A stretch of 64,000 nucleotides of DNA from Streptomyces sp. NBC_00557 (GTDB lineage Bacteria; Actinomycetota; Actinomycetes; Streptomycetales; Streptomycetaceae), in contig NZ_CP107796.1 of assembly GCF_036345995.1 (NCBI RefSeq), forward strand, positions 7,812,001 through 7,876,000, written 5' to 3'. The notes below the pieces were generated by a model. It did not search any database and was not told where the DNA came from. It saw only the letters and a program-made list of their open reading frames with translations. The position numbers and the translations under genes are program-made. Within the stretch, counting starts at the first letter, position 1, and every line of letters begins with the position of its first letter. Positions 8,847 to 18,366 of the stretch are shown here, in pieces.

Positions 8847-8857
8847 CGAAATTTTCG
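8847..8857. promoter_or_regulatory. LacI-type operator CGAAATTTTCG before bxlE
   Basis: Third exact CGAAA-N-TTTCG site; with one more paired base on each side it is a 13-base palindrome CCGAAATTTTCGG (8846-8858). It lies 14 bases before the chosen bxlE start and touches its ribosome binding site, so bound repressor would block initiation or elongation. A partial copy (CTTTCGGCGAAG) lies just upstream at 8831-8842. Confidence 0.7.
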
Positions 8858-8871
8858 GAAGGGGGATGATC

Positions 8872-10170
8872 ATGCGTGTACGGATGTCCCGGGTGCTCGT
8901 CTGTGCCACGGCACTCGCCCTCTCGGCGAGTCTCGCGGCCTGCGGGAACGGCAGCGGGGGAGGCTCGGCGGACGACGGCAAGATCCATGTGCTGGTCTAC
9001 GGGGACGCCAGCAACAAGGTGGAGAAGCAGATCGTCGACACCTTCAACAAGACCTCGGACGTCAAGGCCGTTCTCGACACCATCCCCGGCGCCGACTACC
9101 AGCAGAAGCTGCAGACGATCATCAGCACTCCGAAGGCGCCCGACATCTTCTTCAACTGGGGCGGCGGCAGCATCCAGCCGTTCGTCAAGGCCGGCCTGCT
9201 GATGCCGCTGGACGACTTCATCAAGAAGGACCCCAGCCTGGACGACAAGTTCCTGCCCGCCGTCTTCAACAGCGCCGTCGTCGACGGCCACCCCTACGGC
9301 ATCCCCATGCGCGGCACCCAGCCGGTCCTGCTGTTCAACAACAAGAACGTGCTCGACAGGGCGGGCGTCAAGCCGCCCCAGACCTGGGACGAACTGCTCG
9401 CCGCGGTGAAGAAGCTGAAGTCCGCGGGCGTCACGCCGATCGCCCTCGGCGGCGGCGACCAGTGGCCGACCCTCATGTGGTTCGAGTACGTCTACGACCG
9501 GGTCGCCGGACCGGGCCTGTTCCAGAAGGCCCTCGGCGGGGACAAGGAGGCGTGGGCCGGCCCGGACAGCAAGAAGGCGCTCGGCATGCTCAAGCAGCTG
9601 GTGGACGCCGGGGCCTTCGGCAAGAACTACGACTCGGTGAAGTACACCAACGGCGCCTCGCCCGCCCTCGTCGCCTCCGGCAAGGCCGGCTTCGAGCTGA
9701 TGGGTTCGTGGTACTACGCCCAGCAGCAGCAGGACGCGAAGGAGTTCGCCGCCAAGGGGCTCGGCTACACCGCGTTCCCGAGCGTCGCCGACGGCAAGGG
9801 CGACACCTCCGACGTGGTCGGCAACACCAACAACTTCTACTCCGTGCTGAAGCGGACCAAGCACCCCGACGCCGTCGCCAGGTTCCTGAAGCTCATGTAC
9901 TCGGACGAGTTCGTGAAGGCCCAGCTGGCCATCGGCAACCTGCCGACGACGACCAACACCCCGAAGTTCCTCGGCCAGTCGGCGAGCCCCGCGTACTCCC
10001 GCTTCCAGTACGACCTCGTCGCCAAGGCCAAGTCCTTCCAGCTCTCCTGGGACCAGGCCTACCCGCCGGCGGCGATGACGCCGATCCACCAGGCCGTCCA
10101 GCAGTTCTTCGACGGACAGATCGACGCGGACGGCTTCATCAAGGCCATGCAGGCCCTCCCCGCCGAGTGA
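8872..10170 (+). CDS. bxlE: Sugar ABC transporter, substrate-binding lipoprotein, BxlE-like
   Basis: Extracellular solute-binding protein of family 1, 432 aa, lipid-anchored to the membrane. Signal peptide with lipobox LAAC, Cys24, followed by a Gly/Ser linker. Aromatic and Asn-rich segments (FFNWGGGSIQPFV, DQWPTLMWFEYVYDR, GNTNNFYSV) are typical of oligosaccharide binders. Several ATGs precede the signal peptide; 8872 is chosen because GGGG at 8861-8864 then has proper spacing. First gene of a tight bxlEFGA operon; the permease gene starts 8 bases after its stop. No ATPase gene is present, so a shared MsiK-type ATPase encoded elsewhere must energise the importer, the normal streptomycete arrangement. 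Confidence 0.9.
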   Translation: MRVRMSRVLVCATALALSASLAACGNGSGGGSADDGKIHVLVYGDASNKVEKQIVDTFNKTSDVKAVLDTIPGADYQQKLQTIISTPKAPDIFFNWGGGSIQPFVKAGLLMPLDDFIKKDPSLDDKFLPAVFNSAVVDGHPYGIPMRGTQPVLLFNNKNVLDRAGVKPPQTWDELLAAVKKLKSAGVTPIALGGGDQWPTLMWFEYVYDRVAGPGLFQKALGGDKEAWAGPDSKKALGMLKQLVDAGAFGKNYDSVKYTNGASPALVASGKAGFELMGSWYYAQQQQDAKEFAAKGLGYTAFPSVADGKGDTSDVVGNTNNFYSVLKRTKHPDAVARFLKLMYSDEFVKAQLAIGNLPTTTNTPKFLGQSASPAYSRFQYDLVAKAKSFQLSWDQAYPPAAMTPIHQAVQQFFDGQIDADGFIKAMQALPAE

Positions 10171-10178
10171 AACCCCTC

Positions 10179-11135
10179 ATGAGCACACAGACCACCAGTG
10201 CTCCGCCCGCCGCCGTGGCCCCCAAGCGGGCCCGGCGCCGGCCGGAGGAAACCCGCGCCGCCCGCGGCACGCGCCCGACCTTCCTCTGGGCGCTGCCCGC
10301 GACCGTCTTCTTCGCCCTCTTCGCCATCGCCCCGCTCGTCGTGGTGGCGGTGCTGTCCTTCATGAGCTGGAACGGCCTGGGATCACCTCGGTTCGTCGGC
10401 CTGGACAACTGGCACCGCATCCTCGACGACCCGGTGATGATCAAAAGCATCTGGCTCACCCTCCTGCTGACCACCCTCGGCGTGGTCCTGCAGACGCCGC
10501 TGAGCATCGTGCTCGGCGTGTGGGCCGCCGGGCACCAGCGCAACCGCGCGGTGCTGTCGGCGATCTACTTCGTGCCGCTGCTGCTGTCCTCCACCGCGGT
10601 GTCGGTGCTGTGGCGGGCGCTGCTGGACCCGAACTTCGGCATCCCCGCACGGATGACCTGGCTGTTCGGGGACGGCAACCTGTTCGGCAGGCAGGCCACC
10701 GCCATCGGCGTGCTCGCCTTCGTCAGCACCTGGCAGTTCACGCCGTTCCACACGCTGATCTACCAGGGCGCCGCCCGCGCGATACCGCAGGTGCTGTACC
10801 AGGCGGCCGAGATCGACGGCGCGGGACGCTACCGCCAGTTCTTCCACATCACCCTGCCGCAGCTGCGCAACTCGATGATCACCTCGATGATCCTGATGGT
10901 CGTCGGCGGGCTCACCACGTTCGAGACGGTCCTCATCCTCACCCAGGGCGGCCCCGGCAGCGACACCACGATCAGCGCCTACTACATGTACCAGAAGGCC
11001 TTCCAGGGCTTCGACTTCGGCGCGGGCTCGGCCATCGCGCTCTGCCTGGTCGTCGCGGCCACGATCATCTCGCTGATCGTCGTCCGCGTCTCCGGCTACG
11101 ACAAGATGCGCAGCGACATGGAGGGTGTCTCATGA
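10179..11135 (+). CDS. bxlF: Sugar ABC transporter permease, BxlF-like
   Basis: Inner-membrane permease of the MalF/UgpA class, 318 aa. A charged Ala/Arg-rich cytoplasmic N-terminus is followed by six hydrophobic helices. The EAA loop that contacts the ATPase is visible as EIDGAGRYRQFFHITLPQL. ATG at 10179 directly follows the bxlE stop. The stop overlaps the next start (ATGA at 11132-11135), so BxlF and BxlG are translationally coupled and should form the heterodimeric channel for the neighbouring binding protein. Confidence 0.92.
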   Translation: MSTQTTSAPPAAVAPKRARRRPEETRAARGTRPTFLWALPATVFFALFAIAPLVVVAVLSFMSWNGLGSPRFVGLDNWHRILDDPVMIKSIWLTLLLTTLGVVLQTPLSIVLGVWAAGHQRNRAVLSAIYFVPLLLSSTAVSVLWRALLDPNFGIPARMTWLFGDGNLFGRQATAIGVLAFVSTWQFTPFHTLIYQGAARAIPQVLYQAAEIDGAGRYRQFFHITLPQLRNSMITSMILMVVGGLTTFETVLILTQGGPGSDTTISAYYMYQKAFQGFDFGAGSAIALCLVVAATIISLIVVRVSGYDKMRSDMEGVS

Positions 11136-11950
11136 GGCGACGCCCCAACTACCTGGCGGGAGCGGGCTCGATCGTCTGGCTCGTCCTGGTCGGCCTGCCG
11201 CTGTACGTCATGCTCGCGGCGACCCTGCGCACCCGGCAGGACTACGCCGAGAACGGACCGCTGTCCTTCCCGCACGACTTCACCCTGCACAACTACACCT
11301 CGGCCTTCGACTCGGGCTTCGGCCGGTACTTCCTCAACACCGTCATCGTCACCGTCTGTGTCGTGGGCGTGGTGCTGCTGCTCGTGCCGCCGCTCGCCTA
11401 CGCGATCGTCCGCAGCCGCAGCCGGGTCACCTCGCAGATCTTCCGGCTGTTCCTGCTGGGCCTGGCCATCCCCGCCCAGGCGGTCATCGTCCCGATGTTC
11501 TACCTGATCAGCGAAGCCGGCCTGTACGACAACCTCCTGGGCATCATCCTGCCCACCGCCGCGTTCTGCCTGCCGATGTCGGCCCTGATCCTCAGCGGCG
11601 CCATGCGCGACATCTCCCCGGAGCTGTTCGAGGCCATGACCGTGGACGGAGCGACCCCGCGGCGGATGTTCTTCCAGCTCGTCGTCCCGCTCTCCCGCGG
11701 CGGCCTGTCCACCATCGTGGTGTTCTCCGCACTCCAGGCCTGGAACGGCTTCCTGTTCCCGCTGGTCCTCACCCAGTCCGACTCGGCCAAGGTGATCACC
11801 CTGGGGCTGTACAACTTCCAGACCGAACACGGCATCGACATCCCCGGCCTGCTGGGCGCCGTGATGCTGTCGATGGTGCCCGTCCTGCTCGTCTACCTGT
11901 TCGCCCGCAGGGCCCTCGTCCAGGGCCTGATGGGCGTGGGAGGAAAGTGA
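11132..11950 (+). CDS. bxlG: Sugar ABC transporter permease, BxlG-like
   Basis: Second permease subunit, MalG/UgpE class, 272 aa, six predicted helices and the EAA loop TVDGATPRRMFFQLVVPL. Start ATG overlaps the bxlF stop; its own stop overlaps the next start (GTGA at 11947-11950). It therefore sits inside a four-gene coupled operon. With BxlF it should form the oligosaccharide channel; the substrate is inferred from the GH3 enzyme and xylanase next door. Confidence 0.92.
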   Translation: MRRRPNYLAGAGSIVWLVLVGLPLYVMLAATLRTRQDYAENGPLSFPHDFTLHNYTSAFDSGFGRYFLNTVIVTVCVVGVVLLLVPPLAYAIVRSRSRVTSQIFRLFLLGLAIPAQAVIVPMFYLISEAGLYDNLLGIILPTAAFCLPMSALILSGAMRDISPELFEAMTVDGATPRRMFFQLVVPLSRGGLSTIVVFSALQAWNGFLFPLVLTQSDSAKVITLGLYNFQTEHGIDIPGLLGAVMLSMVPVLLVYLFARRALVQGLMGVGGK

Positions 11951-14352
11951 CCGCCAACGTGGCCGTAGAGACCACCCCCGAAGCCCCTGTCTGGAACGAC
12001 CCCACCCAGGACATCGCCGTCCGTGTGTCCGCGCTGATCGACGCGATGACCCTGGACGAGAAGATCGCCCAACTGTACGGAGTGTGGGTCGGCGCCTCCG
12101 CCGAGGGCGGCGAAGTCGCCCCGCACCAGCACGACATGGAGGAGGCCGTCGACCTCGACGCCCTCCTGCCCGCCGGTCTGGGACAGCTGACCCGCCCCTT
12201 CGGCACGGCACCCGTCGACCCCGCCCTCGGGGCGCTGTCCCTGGCGCGCACCCAGAAGCGGATCACCGCGGCGAACCGCTTCGGCATCCCCGCCCTGGCC
12301 CACGAGGAGTGCCTCGCCGGCTTCGCCACCTGGGGCGCCACCGCCTACCCCGTGCCCCTGTCCTGGGGCGCCACCTTCGACCCGGACCTGATCCGCCGCA
12401 TGGCCGCCGCGATCGGCCGCGACATGCGGTCCGTCGGCGTCCACCAGGGCCTCGCCCCCGTCCTCGACGTGGTCCGCGACGCCCGCTGGGGACGCGTCGA
12501 GGAGACCATCGGAGAGGACCCGTACCTGGTCGGCAGCATCGGCACCGCCTACGTCCAGGGCCTGCAGTCCACCGGCGTCGTCGCCACCCTCAAGCACTTC
12601 GCCGGATACTCCGCCTCCCGCGCCGGCCGCAACCTCGCGCCCGTCGGCATGGGCCCGCGCGAGCGCGCGGACGTCATCCTGCCCCCCTTCGAGATGGCGC
12701 TGCGCGAGGGCGGAGCGGACTCCGTCATGCACGCCTACACCGACACCGACGGGATGCCCTCCGCGGCCGACGAGGACCTGCTCACCGGGCTGCTGCGCGA
12801 CACCTGGGGCTTCGAGGGCACGGTCGTCGCGGACTACTTCGGCATCGCCTTCCTCAGGACCCTGCACGGCGTCGCCGGTGACTGGGCGGAGGCCGCGGGC
12901 ACGGCCCTGCGGGCCGGCGTCGACGTGGAACTGCCCACCGTGAAGACGTTCGGTGCGCCCCTCGCGGAGGCCGTCGCGGCGGGCCGGGTGCCCGAAGCGC
13001 TCATCGACCGCGCCCTGCGCCGGGTGCTCACCCAGAAGGCCCGGCTCGGGCTGCTCGACGTCGGCTGGGACCCGGTCCCGGCCGCGCTCGCGGGAGCCGA
13101 CCCGGACGACCCGGAGACGCTGCGCGGCACCATCGACCTGGACACCCCGGCCAACCGGGAACTGGCCCGCACCGTCGCCGAGGAAGCGGTCGTCCTGCTG
13201 GCCAACGACGGCACCCTGCCCCTGGACCGGCCGCGCCGGATCGCCCTGGTCGGCCCCAACGCGACCGAGGCCACGGCCGTGCTGGGCTGCTACTCCTTCC
13301 CCCAGCACGTCGGCGTGCACCACCCGCAGACGCCGCCCGGCATCGACCTGCCGACGCTGCACGACGCCCTCCGGCACGAGTTTCCCGACGCCGAGTTCAC
13401 CGTCGTACGGGGCACCGGCGTCGACGACGGCGACGTGACCGGCATCGACGAGGCCGTCCGCGCCGCACGCGAGGCCGACGTCGTCATCGCGGCCCTCGGA
13501 GACCGCGCGGGCCTCTTCGGCCGCGGAACCAGCGGCGAAGGCTGCGACAGCGCATCACTGACCTTGCCGGGAGCCCAGCAGGACCTGCTGGACGCCCTGC
13601 TCGACAGCGGCACGCCGGTCGTCACCGTCCTGCTCGCCGGCCGGCCCTACGCCCTCGGCCGCGCCGTGGACGAGGCGGCCGCCCTCGTGCAGTCCTTCTT
13701 CCCCGGCGCGGAGGGCACCGCCGCCATCGCGGGAGTGCTGAGCGGCCGCACCAATCCCTCCGGGCGGCTGCCCGTCAGCGTGCCGCGCGGCTCCGGCGCC
13801 CAGCCCGCCACCTACCTCGGCGCCCGGCTCGCGCAGGCCAGCGATGTCTCCAACATCGACCCCACGGCGGCCTTCGCCTTCGGCCACGGACTGTCCTACA
13901 CGTCCTTCCGCTGGAGCGAACTGACGGTCGAGCAGGCGGAGGCGGACACCGGCGGCGAGTTCCGTCTCGCCTTCACCGTCCGCAACACCGGGGAACGCCA
14001 CGGCACCGAGGTCGTGCAGCTCTACCTGCACGACCCCGTCGCCTCCGTCGTGCAGCCCGTGCAGCGCCTCGTCGGCTACACCCGGGTGCCGCTGGCGCCC
14101 GGCGAGAGCCGCCGGCTGCGGGTGACCGTGCCGGCCGACCTCGCCTCCTTCACCGGCCGCGACGGACGGCGCGTGGTCGAACCGGGAGAACTGCACCTGC
14201 GTCTGGCGGCCTCCAGCACCGACGCCCGCCTGACGGCCATGGTCACCCTCACCGGTCCGGAACGCCACGTGGACCACACCCGGCGGTTCCACGCCCGCTT
14301 CGAGCAGGAGACGGGCCGGCAGCCCGAGCCGGAGACCGAAGCCGCCGGCTGA
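11947..14352 (+). CDS. bxlA: Intracellular GH3 glycosidase, beta-xylosidase BxlA-like
   Basis: Glycoside hydrolase family 3 enzyme, 801 aa, without signal peptide, so it should split imported oligosaccharides in the cytoplasm. GH3 N-terminal barrel about 35-390 with KHFAGYSASRAGR and the nucleophile Asp296 in VVADYFGI; GH3 C-terminal domain about 415-650; fibronectin III-like tail about 690-770 (VQLYLHDPVASVVQPVQRL). GTG at 11947 overlaps the bxlG stop and has GGGAGGAAA upstream. Last gene of the operon, followed by a strong hairpin. Xylosidase activity rests on similarity to bxlA and on context; a beta-glucosidase or arabinosidase cannot be excluded by sequence alone. Confidence 0.87.
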   Translation: MTANVAVETTPEAPVWNDPTQDIAVRVSALIDAMTLDEKIAQLYGVWVGASAEGGEVAPHQHDMEEAVDLDALLPAGLGQLTRPFGTAPVDPALGALSLARTQKRITAANRFGIPALAHEECLAGFATWGATAYPVPLSWGATFDPDLIRRMAAAIGRDMRSVGVHQGLAPVLDVVRDARWGRVEETIGEDPYLVGSIGTAYVQGLQSTGVVATLKHFAGYSASRAGRNLAPVGMGPRERADVILPPFEMALREGGADSVMHAYTDTDGMPSAADEDLLTGLLRDTWGFEGTVVADYFGIAFLRTLHGVAGDWAEAAGTALRAGVDVELPTVKTFGAPLAEAVAAGRVPEALIDRALRRVLTQKARLGLLDVGWDPVPAALAGADPDDPETLRGTIDLDTPANRELARTVAEEAVVLLANDGTLPLDRPRRIALVGPNATEATAVLGCYSFPQHVGVHHPQTPPGIDLPTLHDALRHEFPDAEFTVVRGTGVDDGDVTGIDEAVRAAREADVVIAALGDRAGLFGRGTSGEGCDSASLTLPGAQQDLLDALLDSGTPVVTVLLAGRPYALGRAVDEAAALVQSFFPGAEGTAAIAGVLSGRTNPSGRLPVSVPRGSGAQPATYLGARLAQASDVSNIDPTAAFAFGHGLSYTSFRWSELTVEQAEADTGGEFRLAFTVRNTGERHGTEVVQLYLHDPVASVVQPVQRLVGYTRVPLAPGESRRLRVTVPADLASFTGRDGRRVVEPGELHLRLAASSTDARLTAMVTLTGPERHVDHTRRFHARFEQETGRQPEPETEAAG

Positions 14353-14660
14353 GACACCGGGCCTCCTCCCGCGCATGGCCGTTCCCCCTGGAAGCCGACA
14401 CAGCCGGCAGAGGGGAACGGCCGTCGTGCGTACGGCACGCACGGCGCCGGGCCGGACCAGGAAGTCCAGCAGCACCTCGTGGTGCTCCGGCCTGGTCGCG
14501 GGGGCGGCCGCACGCAGCGCGACCGCCCCCGTGCGCCTGACGAGCTCCGTCTGACTGTCCGCCGCCGACGGCCGGATCTCCGGCCCGTCCGGCTCGGGTG
14601 TCCGACCAGCCCTTGCCGGGCGACAGCCCCGGCGAGCGGCCGTGTGGCAGGATCAGCGAG
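14353..14660. other. Intergenic stretch after the bxl operon
   Basis: No gene seen. It holds the terminator hairpin at 14377-14422 and then GC-rich sequence without recognisable motif up to the DUF3052 gene. Confidence 0.5.
14377..14422. terminator. Terminator hairpin of the bxlEFGA operon
   Basis: Arms GGCCGTTCCCC (14377-14387) and GGGGAACGGCC (14412-14422) pair perfectly over 11 bases; the 24-base loop contains a smaller GCCG/CGGC stem. It lies 25 bases after the bxlA stop. Confidence 0.7.
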
Positions 14661-15014
14661 GTGTCCGTACTCGACAAGCTGCAGATCAAGACCGGCCAGA
14701 GCGTCGCCGTGCTGGGCGAGCCCGACGACGTCCACCTGGAGTCGGAGTCCGCCGCCGACCCGGCGTCGGCCGACGCGGTCCTCGCCTTCGTCACCTCCTC
14801 CGCCGACCTTTCCGGCCCGGACGCGCAGGCGGCGCTCGCCGCCGCGCGGCGCGACGCCCTCGCCTGGGTGGCCTACCCGAAGGGCGGGAAGCTCGGCACC
14901 GACCTGAACCGCGACACCCTGGCCGCCGCGCTGTCCGAGCGGGGCGTGCGGCCCGTGCGGCAGATCGCCATCGACGACACCTGGTCGGCGCTCCGGTTCC
15001 GCCCCGGCGACTGA
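14661..15014 (+). CDS. DUF3052-type small protein, 117 aa
   Basis: Small soluble protein resembling DUF3052 (function unknown; common in actinobacteria). The sequence runs VSVLDKLQIKTGQSVAVLG, then two Rossmann-like beta-alpha units with AWVAYPKGGKLGTDLNR and a final IDDTWSALRFRPGD. GTG at 14661 is preferred because the family begins just before LDKL; an ATG at 14598 would add 21 residues of unlike composition. It is flanked by the bxl operon terminator and the convergent MFS exporter, so it probably has its own promoter. Confidence 0.75.
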   Translation: MSVLDKLQIKTGQSVAVLGEPDDVHLESESAADPASADAVLAFVTSSADLSGPDAQAALAAARRDALAWVAYPKGGKLGTDLNRDTLAAALSERGVRPVRQIAIDDTWSALRFRPGD

Positions 15015-15138
15015 TCTCCGGCACTCCCCGCACGCCCCCGGCAGTTGCCGTCGAACCGGCTGTTGCCGGGTGGCAGTTGCCGTCGGACCGGCCGCTGCCG
15101 GGACGCCGACCAAGAGACGGGCCCGGAGCGGCCCCGGC

Positions 15139-16728
15139 TCACCCCGTCGCCAGGGCGGTTCGCTCCGTCCCCTCCTCCGCCGGCGTCCCGCTCTCCTCCG
15201 CCGTACGCCCCCGCAGTGCGGTCACCGCCAGCAGGGCCGAGAAGAGGGCGGCCGCGCCGCACACCACGAAACCGATCGCGTAGCCGTGGCCGAGGGCGTC
15301 GAGGGCGTAGCCGCGGGCCGCGCCCGGCGGGGAGGCGGCGGGCACGGAGTTCAGGGCGAGGGGGCCGCCCTCCTTCAGCACCTCGTGCGCCGCCGCCCGC
15401 GACTCGGCGTTCAGGGACGCCGAGGCGGCCAGTGAGGAGGTCACCCGGGAGGCCGCCTGGCTCAGCGCGACCGCGCCGATGACCGCGGGCCCGAGGGTGA
15501 AGCCGAAGTCCCGCAGCAGGTTGGTCGCCGCGCTCGCCATCCCGGCCAGCGGCAGCGGCACGGTGTTGACGGCGGTCGCGGTGATGGACGACACCGTGAA
15601 GGCGAAGCCGATGCCGACCAGGCCGAGCGGCAGGATCAGCGAGGTGAGGTGCCCGTCGCCGACGTCGAGCGCGGCGGCCAGGAAGTCGCCCGCGGCGATC
15701 AGCGCGAGACCGCTGGAGAGCAGCGCCCGTGCGGGCAGCCGGTGCAGCAGCCGGGACGTCAGCGGGGTGAGCACCGGGGTGATGCCGTTGAGCAGCAGGA
15801 ACGCGAAGGCCGTGCGCATCGGGCTCTGGTGCTGGATGGGGCCGAGCCGGATGCTCGCCGCGTAGGCCGTGCCGAGGAAGCTGAACATGCCCACGACCGC
15901 GACGACCGACGCGATCGCGAAGGAACGGTTGCGGAACAGGTCCAGACGCAGCAGGGGCGAGCGGGCCCGGCTCTCGGCGGCCACGAAGAGGCCCACGAAC
16001 ACCGCCGCGACCACGAACGCGACGACCACCGGAACCGAGCCCCAGCCGTCCGCCGGTCCCTGGATGACGGCGTACAGCAGGGCGAACAGTCCGACGCCGA
16101 TGGTGACCTGGCCGCCGACGTCGAGGGAACGGCCCTCGGGCGAGCGGGAGTTGGCGGCCAGCCGGAGACTGACCAGGGCGCTGACCGCGGCGAGTGCGGC
16201 CACCACCACGAAAGCCGACCGCCAGGAGCCGTAGGTGCCGGTGATGCCGCCGAGCAGCGGGGCGAGGAATCCGCCCGCCGACAGGCTGGACGCCCATACG
16301 GCGATGGCGCGGGCGCGCTGCGGACCGGTGTGCGTGCCGGCCGCGATCATGGCGAGCGAGGTGGGGAAGAGCGCGGCGGCGCCGAGGCCGGCCAGCGCCT
16401 GCCCCGCCCACAGCTGATGGATGCCGGAGGCGCTCGCGGCGACGGCCTCGCCCGCGCACAGCAGCACCGCGCCGCCGACGAGGAGCTGCTTGCGCCCGAA
16501 GAGGTCCCCGAGCACCCCGAAGGTGAGCTCCAGGACGGCGACGGGCAGCAGGAACGCGTCGGAGATCCAGGTGAGCTGGGAGCCGACGGGGTGGAGGTGC
16601 TCCTGGAACAGGCCGTTGAGGGTGGCCGGTATGGCCAGCCCGATCTGCGCGAGGCAGACGGCGAGACAGCCGGCGACGAGCGTGCCGAGGGGGAGAGAAC
16701 CGCGCGGGGCGGCGGATGCGTCGGACAT
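15139..16728 (-). CDS. DHA2-family MFS exporter, 14 helices
   Basis: Drug:H+ antiporter-2 type permease of the cytoplasmic membrane, 529 aa, about 14 hydrophobic segments. Visible family motifs: GDLFGRKQLLVGG (motif A after helix 2) and an LDLFRNRSFA segment typical of DHA2 proteins. It starts 16 bases after the stop of the secreted hydrolase gene in the same direction, so the two are likely co-transcribed. Members export many hydrophobic or aromatic compounds; next to a probable hydroxycinnamate gene set an aromatic-acid exporter is a reasonable but unproven guess. Confidence 0.85.
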   Translation of the reverse strand: MSDASAAPRGSLPLGTLVAGCLAVCLAQIGLAIPATLNGLFQEHLHPVGSQLTWISDAFLLPVAVLELTFGVLGDLFGRKQLLVGGAVLLCAGEAVAASASGIHQLWAGQALAGLGAAALFPTSLAMIAAGTHTGPQRARAIAVWASSLSAGGFLAPLLGGITGTYGSWRSAFVVVAALAAVSALVSLRLAANSRSPEGRSLDVGGQVTIGVGLFALLYAVIQGPADGWGSVPVVVAFVVAAVFVGLFVAAESRARSPLLRLDLFRNRSFAIASVVAVVGMFSFLGTAYAASIRLGPIQHQSPMRTAFAFLLLNGITPVLTPLTSRLLHRLPARALLSSGLALIAAGDFLAAALDVGDGHLTSLILPLGLVGIGFAFTVSSITATAVNTVPLPLAGMASAATNLLRDFGFTLGPAVIGAVALSQAASRVTSSLAASASLNAESRAAAHEVLKEGGPLALNSVPAASPPGAARGYALDALGHGYAIGFVVCGAAALFSALLAVTALRGRTAEESGTPAEEGTERTALATG

Positions 16729-16743
16729 GACAGGGTCCCAACG

Positions 16744-18156
16744 TCAGGGGCGGGTGGGGTGCGCCGGGCGGTCGCGGCCGACCGTCAGGCGTGCCGGGCG
16801 GTACGGGACGTACGCCGCCCCGTCCAGGCCCAGGGCGGTGGCGGAGCGCTGGAGCGCGGCCGGGGTCGCGGCGTCGTCCCAGTGGCCGGTGGCGACGCGG
16901 TGCTCGAGGGCGTGCAGGGCGGCCACGGTCTCGGCCGTGGTGAACGCGCAGTGGCCCTGCCGCTCCACGTAGGCCTGCCGCAGCAGCGCGCCGTCCCCCG
17001 CCGCGCGCACCCGGTCGCCGAACTGCCGTTCCTGCTCGACCGGGACGAGGTTGTCGGCGGTGGTGTGCACGTCCAGCAGGGGCACGCCGAGGCCCTGGCC
17101 GGCGGACGAGGTGCGCTGCGCGGCACGCACCGCGGCGGGGTCGGCGGTGATCGAGGCGCCCCGGGTGAGGGACGCCAGGTCGGCGCGCAGGTCGAGCCCG
17201 GCCGCCCGGTACAGCGCGCGGACCTGCGGGGCGTGCACGGAACCGGCGAGCAGGCGGCCGTAGTCGACGCCCCGGTTCCAGGAGTTGTTGCCGCCGGCGG
17301 ACTGCTCGACGGCGTACCGGCCGCCCTCGACGAAGGACAGGATGCCCTGCGCGAACCACGCGTACTGCTGCTCCTCCTGGCCCGCCCAGTCGCCCGGGGC
17401 GGGCCGGTCCTGGCCGGGGGCCCAGGCGGGCAGGTTGAGGAAGGCGGCGGCCAGCGCGATCCGGGCGCGGCCCTGCGGGGTGCCCTGCGCGGCGGTCACC
17501 GCGTCGGTGAGCTTCCCGGCGGTGGCGGCCGCGTCGTCGGCGGAGCCGAAGCGCACCAGGCCGACGTCCTGCCCGGGCAGCAGCAGCCGGGCGAGGGTGT
17601 ACTCGGCGTCGAGCTGGTAGTTGTCCAGATCGGTGGCGCCCGCGACCAGCCCGCACAGGCCGAGCGCGCCGTCGACGCGCCCGGCGCCGTCGCGGGCGAT
17701 CTGCGCGTTGACGAGCCCGCCCATGGACTGGCCGACGGCCAGGGTGCGCCGTGGGCTGCCGATCTTCGCGCTGACGGCGTCGAGCGTGGCGAACTGGTCG
17801 CGTTCGGCGCTGTTCAGGGCCCACATCGAGCCATGGGGGTCGTACGACGACCCGGCCATCGCATACCCCTCGGCGAGCAACTCGGTGCGTACGGCGCCGG
17901 AGGGGGCGTCCTGGGCGACGGTGGGGCCGAAGCCGTGGCTGAACAGCAGCAGGGTGCCGTTCCAGTGGGCGGGGACGTCCGCGATCCAGGCGGCGCCGTC
18001 GGCGAGGGTGCCGGTGAGGTGCGCGGTGGTGCCGGTCTCCGCCCGGGCGGCGGGTGCGGGGAGGGCGGTGAGCGCCGCGGACGCCAGGGCGGCGAGGGCG
18101 GCCAGGGCGATGCGCAGGCGGGTACGGGGAGTTCGGGCGCGGGTGCTGGCGGGCAT
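16744..18156 (-). CDS. Secreted alpha/beta hydrolase (possible esterase)
   Basis: Exported serine hydrolase, 470 aa. Sec signal peptide (Arg-rich start, hydrophobic core, PAARA cut site near 40), then an oxyanion-hole region LLLFSHGFGP, nucleophile elbow GQSMGG, a likely acid in LLDVHTTADNLVPV and the base in RQGHCAFTT. ATG at 18156 has GAGGAG upstream, which rules out the longer frame. It heads a probable operon with the DHA2 exporter. It matches no xylanase or classical feruloyl esterase that I can recall in detail; given the neighbours an ester hydrolase acting on plant material is a hypothesis. The fold and export are clear, the substrate is not. Confidence 0.75.
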   Translation of the reverse strand: MPASTRARTPRTRLRIALAALAALASAALTALPAPAARAETGTTAHLTGTLADGAAWIADVPAHWNGTLLLFSHGFGPTVAQDAPSGAVRTELLAEGYAMAGSSYDPHGSMWALNSAERDQFATLDAVSAKIGSPRRTLAVGQSMGGLVNAQIARDGAGRVDGALGLCGLVAGATDLDNYQLDAEYTLARLLLPGQDVGLVRFGSADDAAATAGKLTDAVTAAQGTPQGRARIALAAAFLNLPAWAPGQDRPAPGDWAGQEEQQYAWFAQGILSFVEGGRYAVEQSAGGNNSWNRGVDYGRLLAGSVHAPQVRALYRAAGLDLRADLASLTRGASITADPAAVRAAQRTSSAGQGLGVPLLDVHTTADNLVPVEQERQFGDRVRAAGDGALLRQAYVERQGHCAFTTAETVAALHALEHRVATGHWDDAATPAALQRSATALGLDGAAYVPYRPARLTVGRDRPAHPTRP

Positions 18157-18366
18157 GGAGGTGGCTCCTCGAGGCGGTTGCGGAGCGGAGACCTGGCAGA
18201 TGCTCAGTGCACTGAATGAAGGTGGGGAGGAATGTAGGGCTGATTTCTTGCGGCCGTCAATAGAGTGCACAACATCACGCCGGTGCCGGACGCACCGCCG
18301 TGCGCGGCGGCGACCACCCGCACGACGGCGGGCCCGAGGCCCGCCGCGGGCGCGGTACCAGAGGCG

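Noticed and set aside
15649..18219. Long plus-strand frame opposite the MFS exporter and secreted hydrolase genes
   Set aside because: Composition and lack of motifs show that it is an antisense shadow; both minus-strand genes have signal, membrane or catalytic motifs and good ribosome binding sites.
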